DNA of 25,765 nucleotides from an uncultured Elusimicrobium sp. GTDB taxonomy: Bacteria; Elusimicrobiota; Endomicrobiia; Endomicrobiales; Endomicrobiaceae. The stretch covers positions 1-25,765 of the forward strand of contig CACWKJ010000014.1 in NCBI GenBank assembly GCA_902761395.1. The letters are read 5' to 3'. Shown one piece after another: positions 15,845 through 22,610 of the stretch. A model generated the notes under the pieces. The model saw nothing but the letters and a program-made list of their open reading frames with translations, ran no database searches and was not told the origin of the DNA. How positions within the stretch are numbered: position 1 is the first letter of the stretch; each line of letters opens with the position of its first letter. A program made the translations under genes and the position numbers.

Positions 15845-16429
15845 TTATTTTATTATCGAATCGTTGATATCATTATACTTTTCATCTTCACTGTGTGATG
15901 AAAAGGTGTCTCTTGTTTGATAATGTTGAGTTTGTTTTTGTACGGATTGCTCTGCCGGTTTCTTGGCTTGGCTGATAAATCCGATTAACATTAATGACGG
16001 TATCAATGTAAATATAAATCCGAAAATCAGAAGAAATGTTTGCCTTATTACACGTTTATATTCGGATCTTTCTTGTATTGCTTTGTTTATGGATTTTTGC
16101 AACGCTTCTTTCGGAACATATCCGGAAGAATAATATGATGTAACAGGAATCCTTTTTCCGTCAAAAGTTTCAAATTCCACTCTGTAGGTTGTTCCGCCTT
16201 TAGAACTTCTGGATGAACCTATAACGGCTTGTTTGACATTCGGTATAACTATATCAATATTTTTAAACGGAGGAACAGCGGATTTTTTATGAATTTTAAC
16301 TTCCGTTTTATCATAGGAGGGATTTATTTCTATGTTTATAGGGAAAAGCCCCGTTAGCAATAAATACAATCCCAACAGAACAAAGCACGAAATAAATAAT
16401 TCGGGAAATAATAATAATTTCTTCTTCAT
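15845..16429 (-). CDS. Two-TM membrane protein of unknown function
   Basis: This protein of 194 residues (196 if the upstream ATG at 16435 is used) has a membrane segment near the N terminus (about residues 8-29), a region of about 100 residues outside the cytoplasm (containing EVKIHKKSAVPPFKNIDIVI and YRVEFETFDGKRIPVTSYY), a second membrane segment at about 130-152 and a polar, glutamine- and serine-rich cytoplasmic tail. The topology and the 'FETFDGK' region faintly recall DUF3592-type proteins, but I cannot assign a family. I prefer the ATG at 16429 because a good promoter places the transcript start there. No Shine-Dalgarno sequence is seen. It lies 70 nt upstream of, and on the same strand as, the broken endopeptidase gene. 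Confidence 0.75.
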   Translation of the reverse strand: MKKKLLLFPELFISCFVLLGLYLLLTGLFPINIEINPSYDKTEVKIHKKSAVPPFKNIDIVIPNVKQAVIGSSRSSKGGTTYRVEFETFDGKRIPVTSYYSSGYVPKEALQKSINKAIQERSEYKRVIRQTFLLIFGFIFTLIPSLMLIGFISQAKKPAEQSVQKQTQHYQTRDTFSSHSEDEKYNDINDSIIK

Positions 16430-16435
16430 ACACAT

Positions 16436-16464
16436 AATATATCAATATAATGAATCAAGTTCAA
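16436..16464 (-). promoter_or_regulatory. Promoter giving a leaderless mRNA for the two-TM protein
   Basis: On the minus strand TTGAAC (16464-16459) and TATATT (16441-16436) are 17 nt apart. A start 7 nt past the -10 box falls on the A of the ATG at 16429. The -10 box directly touches the alternative ATG at 16435. Confidence 0.68.
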
Positions 16465-16471
16465 ATAATAA

Positions 16472-16500
16472 TTGAAAAAAACTGTTTAAATGAATAAAAT
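16472..16500 (+). promoter_or_regulatory. Divergent promoter for the 16513 membrane protein gene
   Basis: TTGAAA (16472-16477) and TAAAAT (16495-16500) are 17 nt apart. The expected start near 16507 leaves a leader of only about 6 nt before the ATG at 16513, with no Shine-Dalgarno sequence. The -35 boxes of this and the opposing promoter are 7 nt apart. Confidence 0.65.
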
Positions 16501-16512
16501 ATAGTCTGTAAA

Positions 16513-17148
16513 ATGAACAAAACAAATATCCAATTATTCCTGCTTTTTTTGCTGATGGCATTTGTGTTTTATTTCGGCTTTATATACGAAAAGAAAGCCG
16601 ATTGGAAAGGTATAATCGCAAAACAAGAACCTGTACAACGAATGATAAAACATCCAAAACCTTTTAAATATAAAAAGTTTTTTATTACACCGTTGGCAGA
16701 CTATTCGATAACAGGTGTGGTTATAAGTACAGAAAGATATTTTTTTGATTCCACATCTTCCATTTCTCCGATAGATATTGCTTTGGCTTGGAAAAAAATG
16801 TCTATGGCGGAAGTTTTAACGGAACTGAAATTTAAGCACAGAAGAAGATGTTTGTTGTATGCTCCCAAAAAAGATTATTGGCCGATATTGGAACAAGATA
16901 TAAGAAGTTCTTTATCCAACAATCATTGTATTCCCGCAAACAAAGATATTAAGAAAAAATTGTTTAAAATAAAGCAATATGATTTGGTAACGATTAAAGG
17001 ACAACTTGTTAAAGCGGAAAAACCCGGTATGATGCCTTGGACATCTTCGTTATCCAGAAACGATACTTCTTTTTGGGGCGAGATGGTAGGTTGTGAAATT
17101 ATTTATGTTACGGATGTTGAAATTTTAGATAAAAAACAAAAAAGTTAA
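16513..17148 (+). CDS. Conserved inner-membrane protein of unknown function
   Basis: This 211-residue protein has one N-terminal membrane segment (about residues 7-25) and an extracytoplasmic domain. It shows a recognisable set of conserved blocks: PLADYSITGVVIS (about 60-72), IDIALAWKKM (about 88-97), SLSNNHCIPA (about 135-144), YDLVTIKGQLVKAE (about 156-169) and WTSSLSRNDTSFWGEMVGCEIIYV (about 176-199, here given only as positions with key residues W, SS, R, DT and CE). These blocks recur in uncharacterised bacterial proteins I recall, but no function is known. Of its neighbours, the nitroreductase and YjbQ genes follow with good ribosome-binding sites and are probably cotranscribed. Confidence 0.75.
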   Translation: MNKTNIQLFLLFLLMAFVFYFGFIYEKKADWKGIIAKQEPVQRMIKHPKPFKYKKFFITPLADYSITGVVISTERYFFDSTSSISPIDIALAWKKMSMAEVLTELKFKHRRRCLLYAPKKDYWPILEQDIRSSLSNNHCIPANKDIKKKLFKIKQYDLVTIKGQLVKAEKPGMMPWTSSLSRNDTSFWGEMVGCEIIYVTDVEILDKKQKS

Positions 17149-17158
17149 GGAGATAAAT

Positions 17159-17674
17159 ATGGATTTTTTGGATTTGGTAAATAAAAGATATTCGGAAAGA
17201 TATTTTGACAATACTCCGATAGAACAAGAAAAGTTCGACAAAATACTTGAAGCGGGGAGACTTGTTCCTACGGCATGTAATTATCAACCTCAAAAGTTTT
17301 ATATTTTGAAAAGTAAAAAAGCATTGGAGCTTGCAGCATCGGTTACACCGTTCACTTATAATTCTCCGTTGATAATTTTAATTTGTTACGATAAGAATGA
17401 AGTTTGGAAAAATAAAAGAGAGGAAGGATATAATTCCGGAGAACAAGATATAGCTATTGCCGCAACTACGATGATGTATGAAGCGGAATCTTTGGGAATA
17501 CATTCTCTTTGGATAAGAGGATTTAATTCAAAAATTGCTTCGGAAACATTTAATCTTCCGGAAAATATTGTTCCCGGTATGATGTTGGCTTTGGGATATC
17601 CTTCCAAAAAATCAAAACCGAGCGATTGGCATTTTAAAAGGAAAAGTATAAAAGAAATGGCAGTTGAACTATAA
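17159..17674 (+). CDS. Nitroreductase family protein
   Basis: This 171-residue protein belongs to the FMN-dependent nitroreductase fold, which reduces nitro compounds, quinones or other acceptors with NAD(P)H. Visible features are the N-terminal NKRYSERYFDNTPIEQ (about residues 8-23), AGRLVPTACNYQPQKFYI (about 32-49, FMN site), the SGEQDIAIAATTMMYEAESLG segment (about 92-112) and LPENIVPGMMLALGYPS near the end. It is at the short end of the family but complete. AAGGAG precedes the ATG by 6 nt. The physiological substrate cannot be told from sequence. The yjbQ gene follows after 12 nt. Confidence 0.92.
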   Translation: MDFLDLVNKRYSERYFDNTPIEQEKFDKILEAGRLVPTACNYQPQKFYILKSKKALELAASVTPFTYNSPLIILICYDKNEVWKNKREEGYNSGEQDIAIAATTMMYEAESLGIHSLWIRGFNSKIASETFNLPENIVPGMMLALGYPSKKSKPSDWHFKRKSIKEMAVEL

Positions 17675-17686
17675 AAGGAGAAAAAT

Positions 17687-18106
17687 ATGAAAACTTTTAG
17701 GAAAGAACTTTTTTTTAATACCAAAAACAGAATAGATTTTATTAATATAACCGATGATGTACAGCAAGCGATAGACGAAAGCGGAATAAAAGAAGGATTA
17801 TGTTTGGTAAATGCAATGCATATTACCGCAAGTGTTTTTATAAACGATAATGAGTACGGCTTGCACAATGATTTTAGAAAATGGCTTGAAAAACTTGCTC
17901 CGCACGAGCCTGTAAATTCGTACAGACATAATGATACCGGTGAAGATAATGCGGATTCTCATTTAAAAAGACAAGTTATGGGCAGAGAAACTGTTGTCGC
18001 GATAACAAACGGAGAACTTGATTTCGGACCGTGGGAACAGATTTTTTACGGGGAGTTTGACGGACAACGAAGAAAAAGAGTTTTAATAAAAATTATAGGA
18101 GAATAG
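17687..18106 (+). CDS. YjbQ family protein (UPF0047)
   Basis: This is a 139-residue single-domain protein of the YjbQ/UPF0047 family. Members are annotated as secondary thiamine-phosphate synthases because YjbQ overexpression rescues thiE mutants; the true role is uncertain. Conserved blocks are MHITASVFINDNE (about residues 45-57), YRHNDTGEDNADSHLKRQ (about 83-100) with the His/Asp/Glu cluster that forms the active site, VAITNGELDFGPWEQIFYGE (about 105-124) and the RKRVLIKIIGE end. The length is typical. AAGGAG lies 7 nt before the ATG. A promoter for kdsA starts 8 nt after its stop, so the unit probably ends here. Confidence 0.92.
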   Translation: MKTFRKELFFNTKNRIDFINITDDVQQAIDESGIKEGLCLVNAMHITASVFINDNEYGLHNDFRKWLEKLAPHEPVNSYRHNDTGEDNADSHLKRQVMGRETVVAITNGELDFGPWEQIFYGEFDGQRRKRVLIKIIGE

Positions 18107-18114
18107 ATTTTTAA

Positions 18115-18144
18115 TTGATAAATTCAGTATATAATTGGTATAAT
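18115..18144 (+). promoter_or_regulatory. Promoter giving a leaderless kdsA mRNA
   Basis: TTGATA (18115-18120) and TATAAT (18139-18144) are 18 nt apart. A start 7 nt past the -10 box is exactly the A of the kdsA ATG at 18151. A second TATAAT at 18130-18135 lacks a good -35. No Shine-Dalgarno sequence precedes the ATG. Confidence 0.75.
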
Positions 18145-18150
18145 ATAAAA

Positions 18151-18981
18151 ATGAATAAATTTAAGAAAATAAACATTACAAAAAAAATAAGTTTGGCTAA
18201 CGATTTACCGTTATCGGTTATTGCCGGGCCGTGTGTTATCGAAAACAGAAAACAAGTTTTCGATTTGGCTAAAAAGTTGAAAGACATTTGCCTTAAAGAA
18301 AAAATAAATTTTGTGTTTAAGGCATCTTACGACAAGGCAAACAGATCTTCCATTAATTCTTTTAGAGGACCCGGAATAGATGAAGGATTAAAAATTTTGG
18401 CCGAAATAAAAAAAGAGTTTAATGTTCCTGTTCTTACCGATGTTCATTGTACACACGACGTCGAAAAAGTGGCACAGGTTGCAGATATCATACAAATCCC
18501 TGCGTTTTTGTGCAGACAAACAGATTTGGTTATTGAATGTGCAAAAACAGGATTGCCCGTAAATGTAAAAAAAGGACAGTTCCTTGCACCGGAAGATATG
18601 ATTCAGGTTATAAACAAGATATCCAAATTTAACAATAAAATTTCTCTTACGGAAAGAGGAGCAAGTTTCGGATACAGAAATCTTGTTGTTGATTACAGAT
18701 CAATAGAGATAATGAAACAGTTCGGTTATCCCGTGATTTTTGATGCCACACACAGTGTTCAAAAACCGGGCGGACTTGGAACTGCAAGCGGTGGTGACAG
18801 ACAATTTGTGTTACCTCTTGCAAAAGCTGCTTGTGCCGTAGGAGTTTCAGCTTTGTTTATAGAAACACATCAAAATCCCGACAAAGCTCTTTCCGACGGA
18901 GCAAATTCCGTAGATTTAAAAATGTTCAAATCTATGATAAATCAAGCAATAAAAATAGATAAGTTGATTAAAGGATTTTAA
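18151..18981 (+). CDS. kdsA: 3-deoxy-8-phosphooctulonate synthase (KdsA)
   Basis: KdsA condenses phosphoenolpyruvate with arabinose 5-phosphate to Kdo 8-phosphate, the committed step to the LPS inner-core sugar Kdo. The 276-residue TIM-barrel protein shows VIAGPCVIEN (about residues 24-33), VFKASYDKANRSS (about 52-64), FRGPGIDEGLKIL, VNVKKGQFLAP (about 131-141), FDATHSVQKPGG and GTASGGDRQFVLPLA (about 209-223). The length is normal. I chose the ATG at 18151; an in-frame TTG at 18115 is instead the -35 element of the promoter. It opens an LPS gene block with kdsC and the lpt genes. Confidence 0.96.
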   Translation: MNKFKKINITKKISLANDLPLSVIAGPCVIENRKQVFDLAKKLKDICLKEKINFVFKASYDKANRSSINSFRGPGIDEGLKILAEIKKEFNVPVLTDVHCTHDVEKVAQVADIIQIPAFLCRQTDLVIECAKTGLPVNVKKGQFLAPEDMIQVINKISKFNNKISLTERGASFGYRNLVVDYRSIEIMKQFGYPVIFDATHSVQKPGGLGTASGGDRQFVLPLAKAACAVGVSALFIETHQNPDKALSDGANSVDLKMFKSMINQAIKIDKLIKGF

Positions 18982-18982
18982 A

Positions 18983-19177
18983 ATGGCAGATAAACAAATA
19001 AAAGAGCAGGAAACATGGATGCCATCGTTAAAATGGTTATGTAAAAGTTTTTTGGTAATAATGGTTGTTCTTGTGATACTCTTTTTCTCTTTAAACTTTT
19101 TGTTAAAACCTTATATGAGAGATATTCCTATGGAAATTACTCCATGGTTACAAAAAGCAGATAATACGGATAAGTAG
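18983..19177 (+). CDS. Small single-pass membrane protein between kdsA and kdsC
   Basis: This 64-residue protein has an N-terminal polar segment, one hydrophobic helix at about residues 22-45 (KSFLVIMVVLVILFFSLNF) and a C-terminal stretch of about 18 residues outside or inside the membrane. AAAGGA lies 6 nt before the ATG, and it begins 1 nt after the kdsA stop, so it is very likely translated. The family is not recognised. Its place between two Kdo-synthesis genes suggests a link to LPS biogenesis, but that is only context. Confidence 0.7.
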   Translation: MADKQIKEQETWMPSLKWLCKSFLVIMVVLVILFFSLNFLLKPYMRDIPMEITPWLQKADNTDK

Positions 19178-19218
19178 AATATTTGATAAGTATAATTAAA
19201 AATGTACGGGTTGCCAAG

Positions 19219-19752
19219 ATGAAAAAATATACAAAACAGTTACTGAATGCAGCTTCAAAAATAAAATTGATTGCTACCGATATAGACGGTGTTATGACGG
19301 CGGGAGAAATTATTTTACTTGAAAACGGCGAAGAAATAAAAGTTTGGAATGTAAAAGACAGACTGGGAATGCATTTATTAAAGGAATATTTACCTAATGT
19401 TAAAGTTGCTTGGATTACGGGAAGAAAATCAAAGCAGGTTGAAATAAGAGCAAAAGAACAAAAAGTTGATTTTTTGGTACAGGAATGTAAAGATAAAATA
19501 AAATCTCTTATAAATATAGCAGACAAATTGTCTATAGGAATGTCTGAAATTCTTTACATAGGTGACGACATTATAGACTTATGTGTTTTAAAGGAAGTCG
19601 GATTATCAGTGTGCCCTAAAGATGCCGTTATAGAAGCAAAAAAAATTTCAAAATATATATCCCAATATGACGGCGGGAAAGGCGTTTTCAGGGAAGTTTG
19701 TGAAATATTGTTGAAAGCAAATAAGAAATGGGACGATATAATAAGTAAATAG
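19219..19752 (+). CDS. kdsC: 3-deoxy-D-manno-octulosonate 8-phosphate phosphatase (KdsC)
   Basis: KdsC removes the phosphate from Kdo 8-phosphate. This HAD-family protein has 177 residues from the ATG at 19219, the usual size. Motif I is IATDIDGVMTAG (about residues 16-27, nucleophile and acid Asp pair), motif II is AWITGRKS (about 64-71), and the last motif is YIGDDIIDLCVLKEVG (about 112-127). The region GGKGVFREVCEILL near the end is typical of KdsC. An in-frame TTG at 19183 would add 12 residues, but these are not family-like and the ATG fits better. A perfect TATAAT at 19191-19196 precedes it but lacks a good -35. Confidence 0.92.
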   Translation: MKKYTKQLLNAASKIKLIATDIDGVMTAGEIILLENGEEIKVWNVKDRLGMHLLKEYLPNVKVAWITGRKSKQVEIRAKEQKVDFLVQECKDKIKSLINIADKLSIGMSEILYIGDDIIDLCVLKEVGLSVCPKDAVIEAKKISKYISQYDGGKGVFREVCEILLKANKKWDDIISK

Positions 19753-19754
19753 TT

Positions 19755-20654
19755 ATGAAGAAATATATAAGAAAATGTTACTTTTACGCAGCTTGGTTGT
19801 TTTCTAAAATAGTTTTGATTTTGCCGTATAAGTTTACAGTAGGCTTTTTGGCAAATTTTTTAGGCGGACTTGCCTATTATGTCGTTGGTGATGCAAGAAA
19901 AAAAGCAAGAAAACATTTGACGATGTGCTTTCCGGAAAAGTCACAAAAAGAAATAACCAAGATAATCAAAACGATTTTTAAATATGAAGCAAGGAATTTT
20001 TTTGAATTATTAAATTTTCCCAAAATGAGTGATAAATTTTTTGATTCCGTTGCGATAATGGAACAGGAACAAAAAGATATTTTCAACAGACTTCTCGAAA
20101 GGAAAAAAGGAATTTTGGCTTTAAGCGGTCATATCGGAAATTGGGAAATGCTTGCTGCAGGCGTGGCAAAACATTATCCTTTAAATGTTATTGCGAGAAA
20201 AATTTATATTGAAGAATTGAATGATATGCTAGTTAAATACAGAAACATGAAGAATGTTAAAGTTATTTTGAGATCCGAACTTTCTTCGGCAAGAAAGATG
20301 CTTAAAGCTTTAAGAAACAATGAAATAATTGCGATGCTGATAGATCAAGACACTTCCGTTCAAAGTGTTTTTGTAGATTTTTTCGGCAGACCGGCATCAA
20401 CACCTTTAGGACTTGCATCAATAGCATTGAAAGTGGGAACACCTGTTGTTTTGGCAGTTGATAAAAGATTGCCGAACGGCAAACATAAATATGTAATAAG
20501 TGATGAGATAGTTCCTCCCGAAACTACAGGAGATTTTGATACGGATGTAAAAAATTTTACGGCAAAACTTACGAAATGTCTTGAAAATTTTATAAGAGAA
20601 AATCCTGAACAGTGGGTATGGTTTCATGAAAGATGGAAAACAAAACAAAAGTAA
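19755..20654 (+). CDS. Lipid A biosynthesis acyltransferase (LpxL/HtrB family)
   Basis: This 299-residue protein belongs to the lysophospholipid acyltransferase family that adds secondary acyl chains to lipid A at the inner membrane. The catalytic HX4E motif is His126/Glu131 in SGHIGNWEML. Other family features are the N-terminal membrane segment (about residues 10-40), ARKIYIEELNDML, MLIDQDTSVQSVFVDFFG (about 196-213) with the conserved Gln/Asp, and PEQWVWFHERWKTK at the C terminus. Whether it is LpxL-, LpxM- or LpxP-like cannot be decided. It starts 2 nt after kdsC with no clear Shine-Dalgarno sequence. Its 3' end overlaps lptC by 29 nt. Confidence 0.93.
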   Translation: MKKYIRKCYFYAAWLFSKIVLILPYKFTVGFLANFLGGLAYYVVGDARKKARKHLTMCFPEKSQKEITKIIKTIFKYEARNFFELLNFPKMSDKFFDSVAIMEQEQKDIFNRLLERKKGILALSGHIGNWEMLAAGVAKHYPLNVIARKIYIEELNDMLVKYRNMKNVKVILRSELSSARKMLKALRNNEIIAMLIDQDTSVQSVFVDFFGRPASTPLGLASIALKVGTPVVLAVDKRLPNGKHKYVISDEIVPPETTGDFDTDVKNFTAKLTKCLENFIRENPEQWVWFHERWKTKQK

Positions 20655-21186
20655 AATTTTGCTTTTATCATTATGCTTAATATTTTCATTTATGCTTTGC
20701 TCTTGTGTAGAGGAAGAAAATTCCATAGAAGAAACTCCTCCGACAACTGAACAAACTATAGAAAAATTTGTTATTACAACTATAGAAAAATTTGTTATTA
20801 CGGAAACTAAAGACGGGCAAATAAAAACAATTCTTGAAGCGGAGTCTGCGATAATAGATGAAGATAATAAAACCGCAAAGTTAAAATTACCGAAAGTTAA
20901 ATTTTATGAAGACGGAAAGTTTCAATCTATACTTATTGCCGAAGAAGGTCAAATAAATATGGAAACCAACGATGTAAAAGCTTTCGGTAAATGTACCGTT
21001 GAAACGGTAAATAACGAGTATTTGCAGACAAGAGATGTCTCTTATGATGCAAAAAAACAGTTAATATATTCGGATAGTGATATAAAGATAACAAAAGACA
21101 AAGATGTTATGTACGGTAAAGGTTTTGAATCCGACACAGATTTAAAAAATATTGTTATAAAAAAGCAAAGGATTATAATTGATTAA
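20626..21186 (+). CDS. lptC: LPS export protein LptC, lipoprotein-like
   Basis: LptC is the inner-membrane-anchored member of the LptA/B/C bridge that passes lipopolysaccharide from LptB2FG to LptA. The 186-residue protein has a hydrophobic N terminus and a likely lipobox ending LCSC (acylated Cys27). This differs from the uncleaved anchor of E. coli LptC, though lipoprotein forms are known. The OstA-like beta-jellyroll follows: TKDGQIKTILEAESAII, KLKLPKVKFYEDG, AEEGQINMETNDVKAFGK and YDAKKQLIYSDSD. An exact 24-bp tandem duplication at 20754-20801 repeats TIEKFVIT between the anchor and the domain. The start overlaps the acyltransferase by 29 nt, and the end overlaps lptA by 8 nt. Confidence 0.88.
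   Translation: MKDGKQNKSKILLLSLCLIFSFMLCSCVEEENSIEETPPTTEQTIEKFVITTIEKFVITETKDGQIKTILEAESAIIDEDNKTAKLKLPKVKFYEDGKFQSILIAEEGQINMETNDVKAFGKCTVETVNNEYLQTRDVSYDAKKQLIYSDSDIKITKDKDVMYGKGFESDTDLKNIVIKKQRIIID
20754..20801 (+). repeat. 24-bp exact tandem duplication in lptC
   Basis: Two adjacent identical 24-bp units at 20754-20777 and 20778-20801 add eight residues in frame (TIEKFVIT twice). The frame is preserved, so LptC is only lengthened in its linker. Confidence 0.93.
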
Positions 21187-21871
21187 AAAAATATTTTTTA
21201 TTATGACGATGGCTTTGTTTATTTCTTCTTTTGTTTATGCTTCGGAGCAAAAACAAAAAACAGAAATTGTCGGTGACAAAATGATAATAAAAGATAAAGG
21301 TAAGATTGCCTATTTTAAGGGACATGCAAATGTTAAAAGAGGCAATTATAATATAACATCAAACGAAATGATATATTACAGAACAACGGATGATGTTGAT
21401 GCCAAAGGAAATGTGAAGTTTTCGGTAATAAACGAAGACGGAAGTGTTATAAAAGCAAAGGCTGAAAATGCACAATATAACACAAAGTTGTTAAACGGAA
21501 AAATGTGGGGGAATAATCCCGTTATAGAATACGAACTTAAAAATTCCACCGACACGATTTATCTTTATATGGATACATTGTACTTAAATGATAATTTTGA
21601 ATCGGTGAAAGCAATAGACAATGTGAAAATAATTTCTTCTTCAGGTACTATAACGGCAGATAACGCTTTATTGAAAAAATCCGACAATTCCATGTATATG
21701 GAAAAAGATAAAAATAAACCTCAGGTAAATGTTTGGCAAGAGGATAAAAAAGCGGAATTTAAAGCAGACGAAATATCTTTACTATATGATGAAAAAACTG
21801 TTAAAATGAATAAAAATGTTGAAGGTAAAATTACTTTTGAACGAATAGATAATTTAGAGGTAAAACAATGA
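21179..21871 (+). CDS. lptA: LPS transport periplasmic protein LptA
   Basis: LptA forms the periplasmic bridge carrying lipopolysaccharide to LptD. The 230-residue protein has a signal peptide (cleavage expected after VYA, near residue 21) and OstA repeats: IAYFKGHANVKRGNYNITSN (about residues 40-59), DVDAKGNVKFSV and AKAENAQYNTKLLNGKMWG. It is longer than E. coli LptA (185 residues) but in the range for other phyla. The start is the TTG at 21179, supported by AAGG 7 nt upstream and needed for a complete signal peptide. It overlaps lptC by 8 nt and lptB by 4 nt (ATGA), which implies coupled translation. Confidence 0.9.
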   Translation: MIKKIFFIMTMALFISSFVYASEQKQKTEIVGDKMIIKDKGKIAYFKGHANVKRGNYNITSNEMIYYRTTDDVDAKGNVKFSVINEDGSVIKAKAENAQYNTKLLNGKMWGNNPVIEYELKNSTDTIYLYMDTLYLNDNFESVKAIDNVKIISSSGTITADNALLKKSDNSMYMEKDKNKPQVNVWQEDKKAEFKADEISLLYDEKTVKMNKNVEGKITFERIDNLEVKQ

Positions 21872-22587
21872 TTCTTTCTGCAGAGTCTTTATATAAAAAA
21901 TATAAACACAGAATGGTTGTAAACTCCATAAGTATAAAAGTTGCTCAAGGTGAGATTGTGGGCCTTTTGGGACCTAACGGTGCAGGAAAAACAACAACTT
22001 TTTATATGACTGTGGGACTTATAGAACCTTATGACGGTAATGTTTATTTGGATAAAAAAGATATTACAAAAGCTCCCATGTATGAAAGAGCAAGGGCCGG
22101 TATAGGTTATTTGCCCCAGGAATCTTCAATATTCAGAGGATTAACGGTAGAAGAAAACTTGATGGCAATAGCACAAATGTTGCCGATATCGAAAAAGCAA
22201 AGAAAAGAAAAAGTTGATTCTTTGTTGGAAGATTTCGGATTAACAAGACTTAGAAAACAATTAAGTACAACTCTTTCCGGCGGAGAAAAAAGAAGATGTG
22301 AAATAGCAAGAGCTCTTGTTAATGAACCTAAGTTTTTGTTATTGGATGAACCTTTTGTAGGTATTGATCCCATAACGGTAGCCGATATTCAAAAAATTAT
22401 TTACAGACTAAAAGACAGAGGGTTGGGGATACTTATAACAGATCATAATGTCAGGGAAACGCTTGAAATTATTGATAGAGCATATATCGTTTGTAAAGGG
22501 CAAATCCTTATCGAAGGAAGCGCAAACGATTTAATAAACAGCGAAGAAGCAAGAAAAGTTTATCTCGGCGATAACTTTAAAATGTAG
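21868..22587 (+). CDS. lptB: LPS export ABC transporter ATPase LptB
   Basis: LptB is the ATPase that powers extraction of lipopolysaccharide from the inner membrane with LptF and LptG, which are not in this window. The 239-residue protein has the Walker A motif GPNGAGKTT (about residues 35-43), Q-loop YLPQESSIFRGL (about 85-96), signature LSGGEKRR (about 138-145), Walker B FLLLDEPFVGIDP (about 157-169) and H-loop ITDHNV (about 190-195). The conserved arrangement is typical of LptB (YhbG). GAGG lies 8 nt upstream of the ATG, which overlaps the lptA stop. It ends the kdsA-lptB operon. Confidence 0.96.
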   Translation: MILSAESLYKKYKHRMVVNSISIKVAQGEIVGLLGPNGAGKTTTFYMTVGLIEPYDGNVYLDKKDITKAPMYERARAGIGYLPQESSIFRGLTVEENLMAIAQMLPISKKQRKEKVDSLLEDFGLTRLRKQLSTTLSGGEKRRCEIARALVNEPKFLLLDEPFVGIDPITVADIQKIIYRLKDRGLGILITDHNVRETLEIIDRAYIVCKGQILIEGSANDLINSEEARKVYLGDNFKM

Positions 22588-22610
22588 TTTTCGTTAAATA
22601 ATATCATAAA

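Noticed and set aside
18115..18150. TTG at 18115 as the kdsA start
   Set aside because: The bases are the -35 element of a good promoter and the added residues are not KdsA-like.
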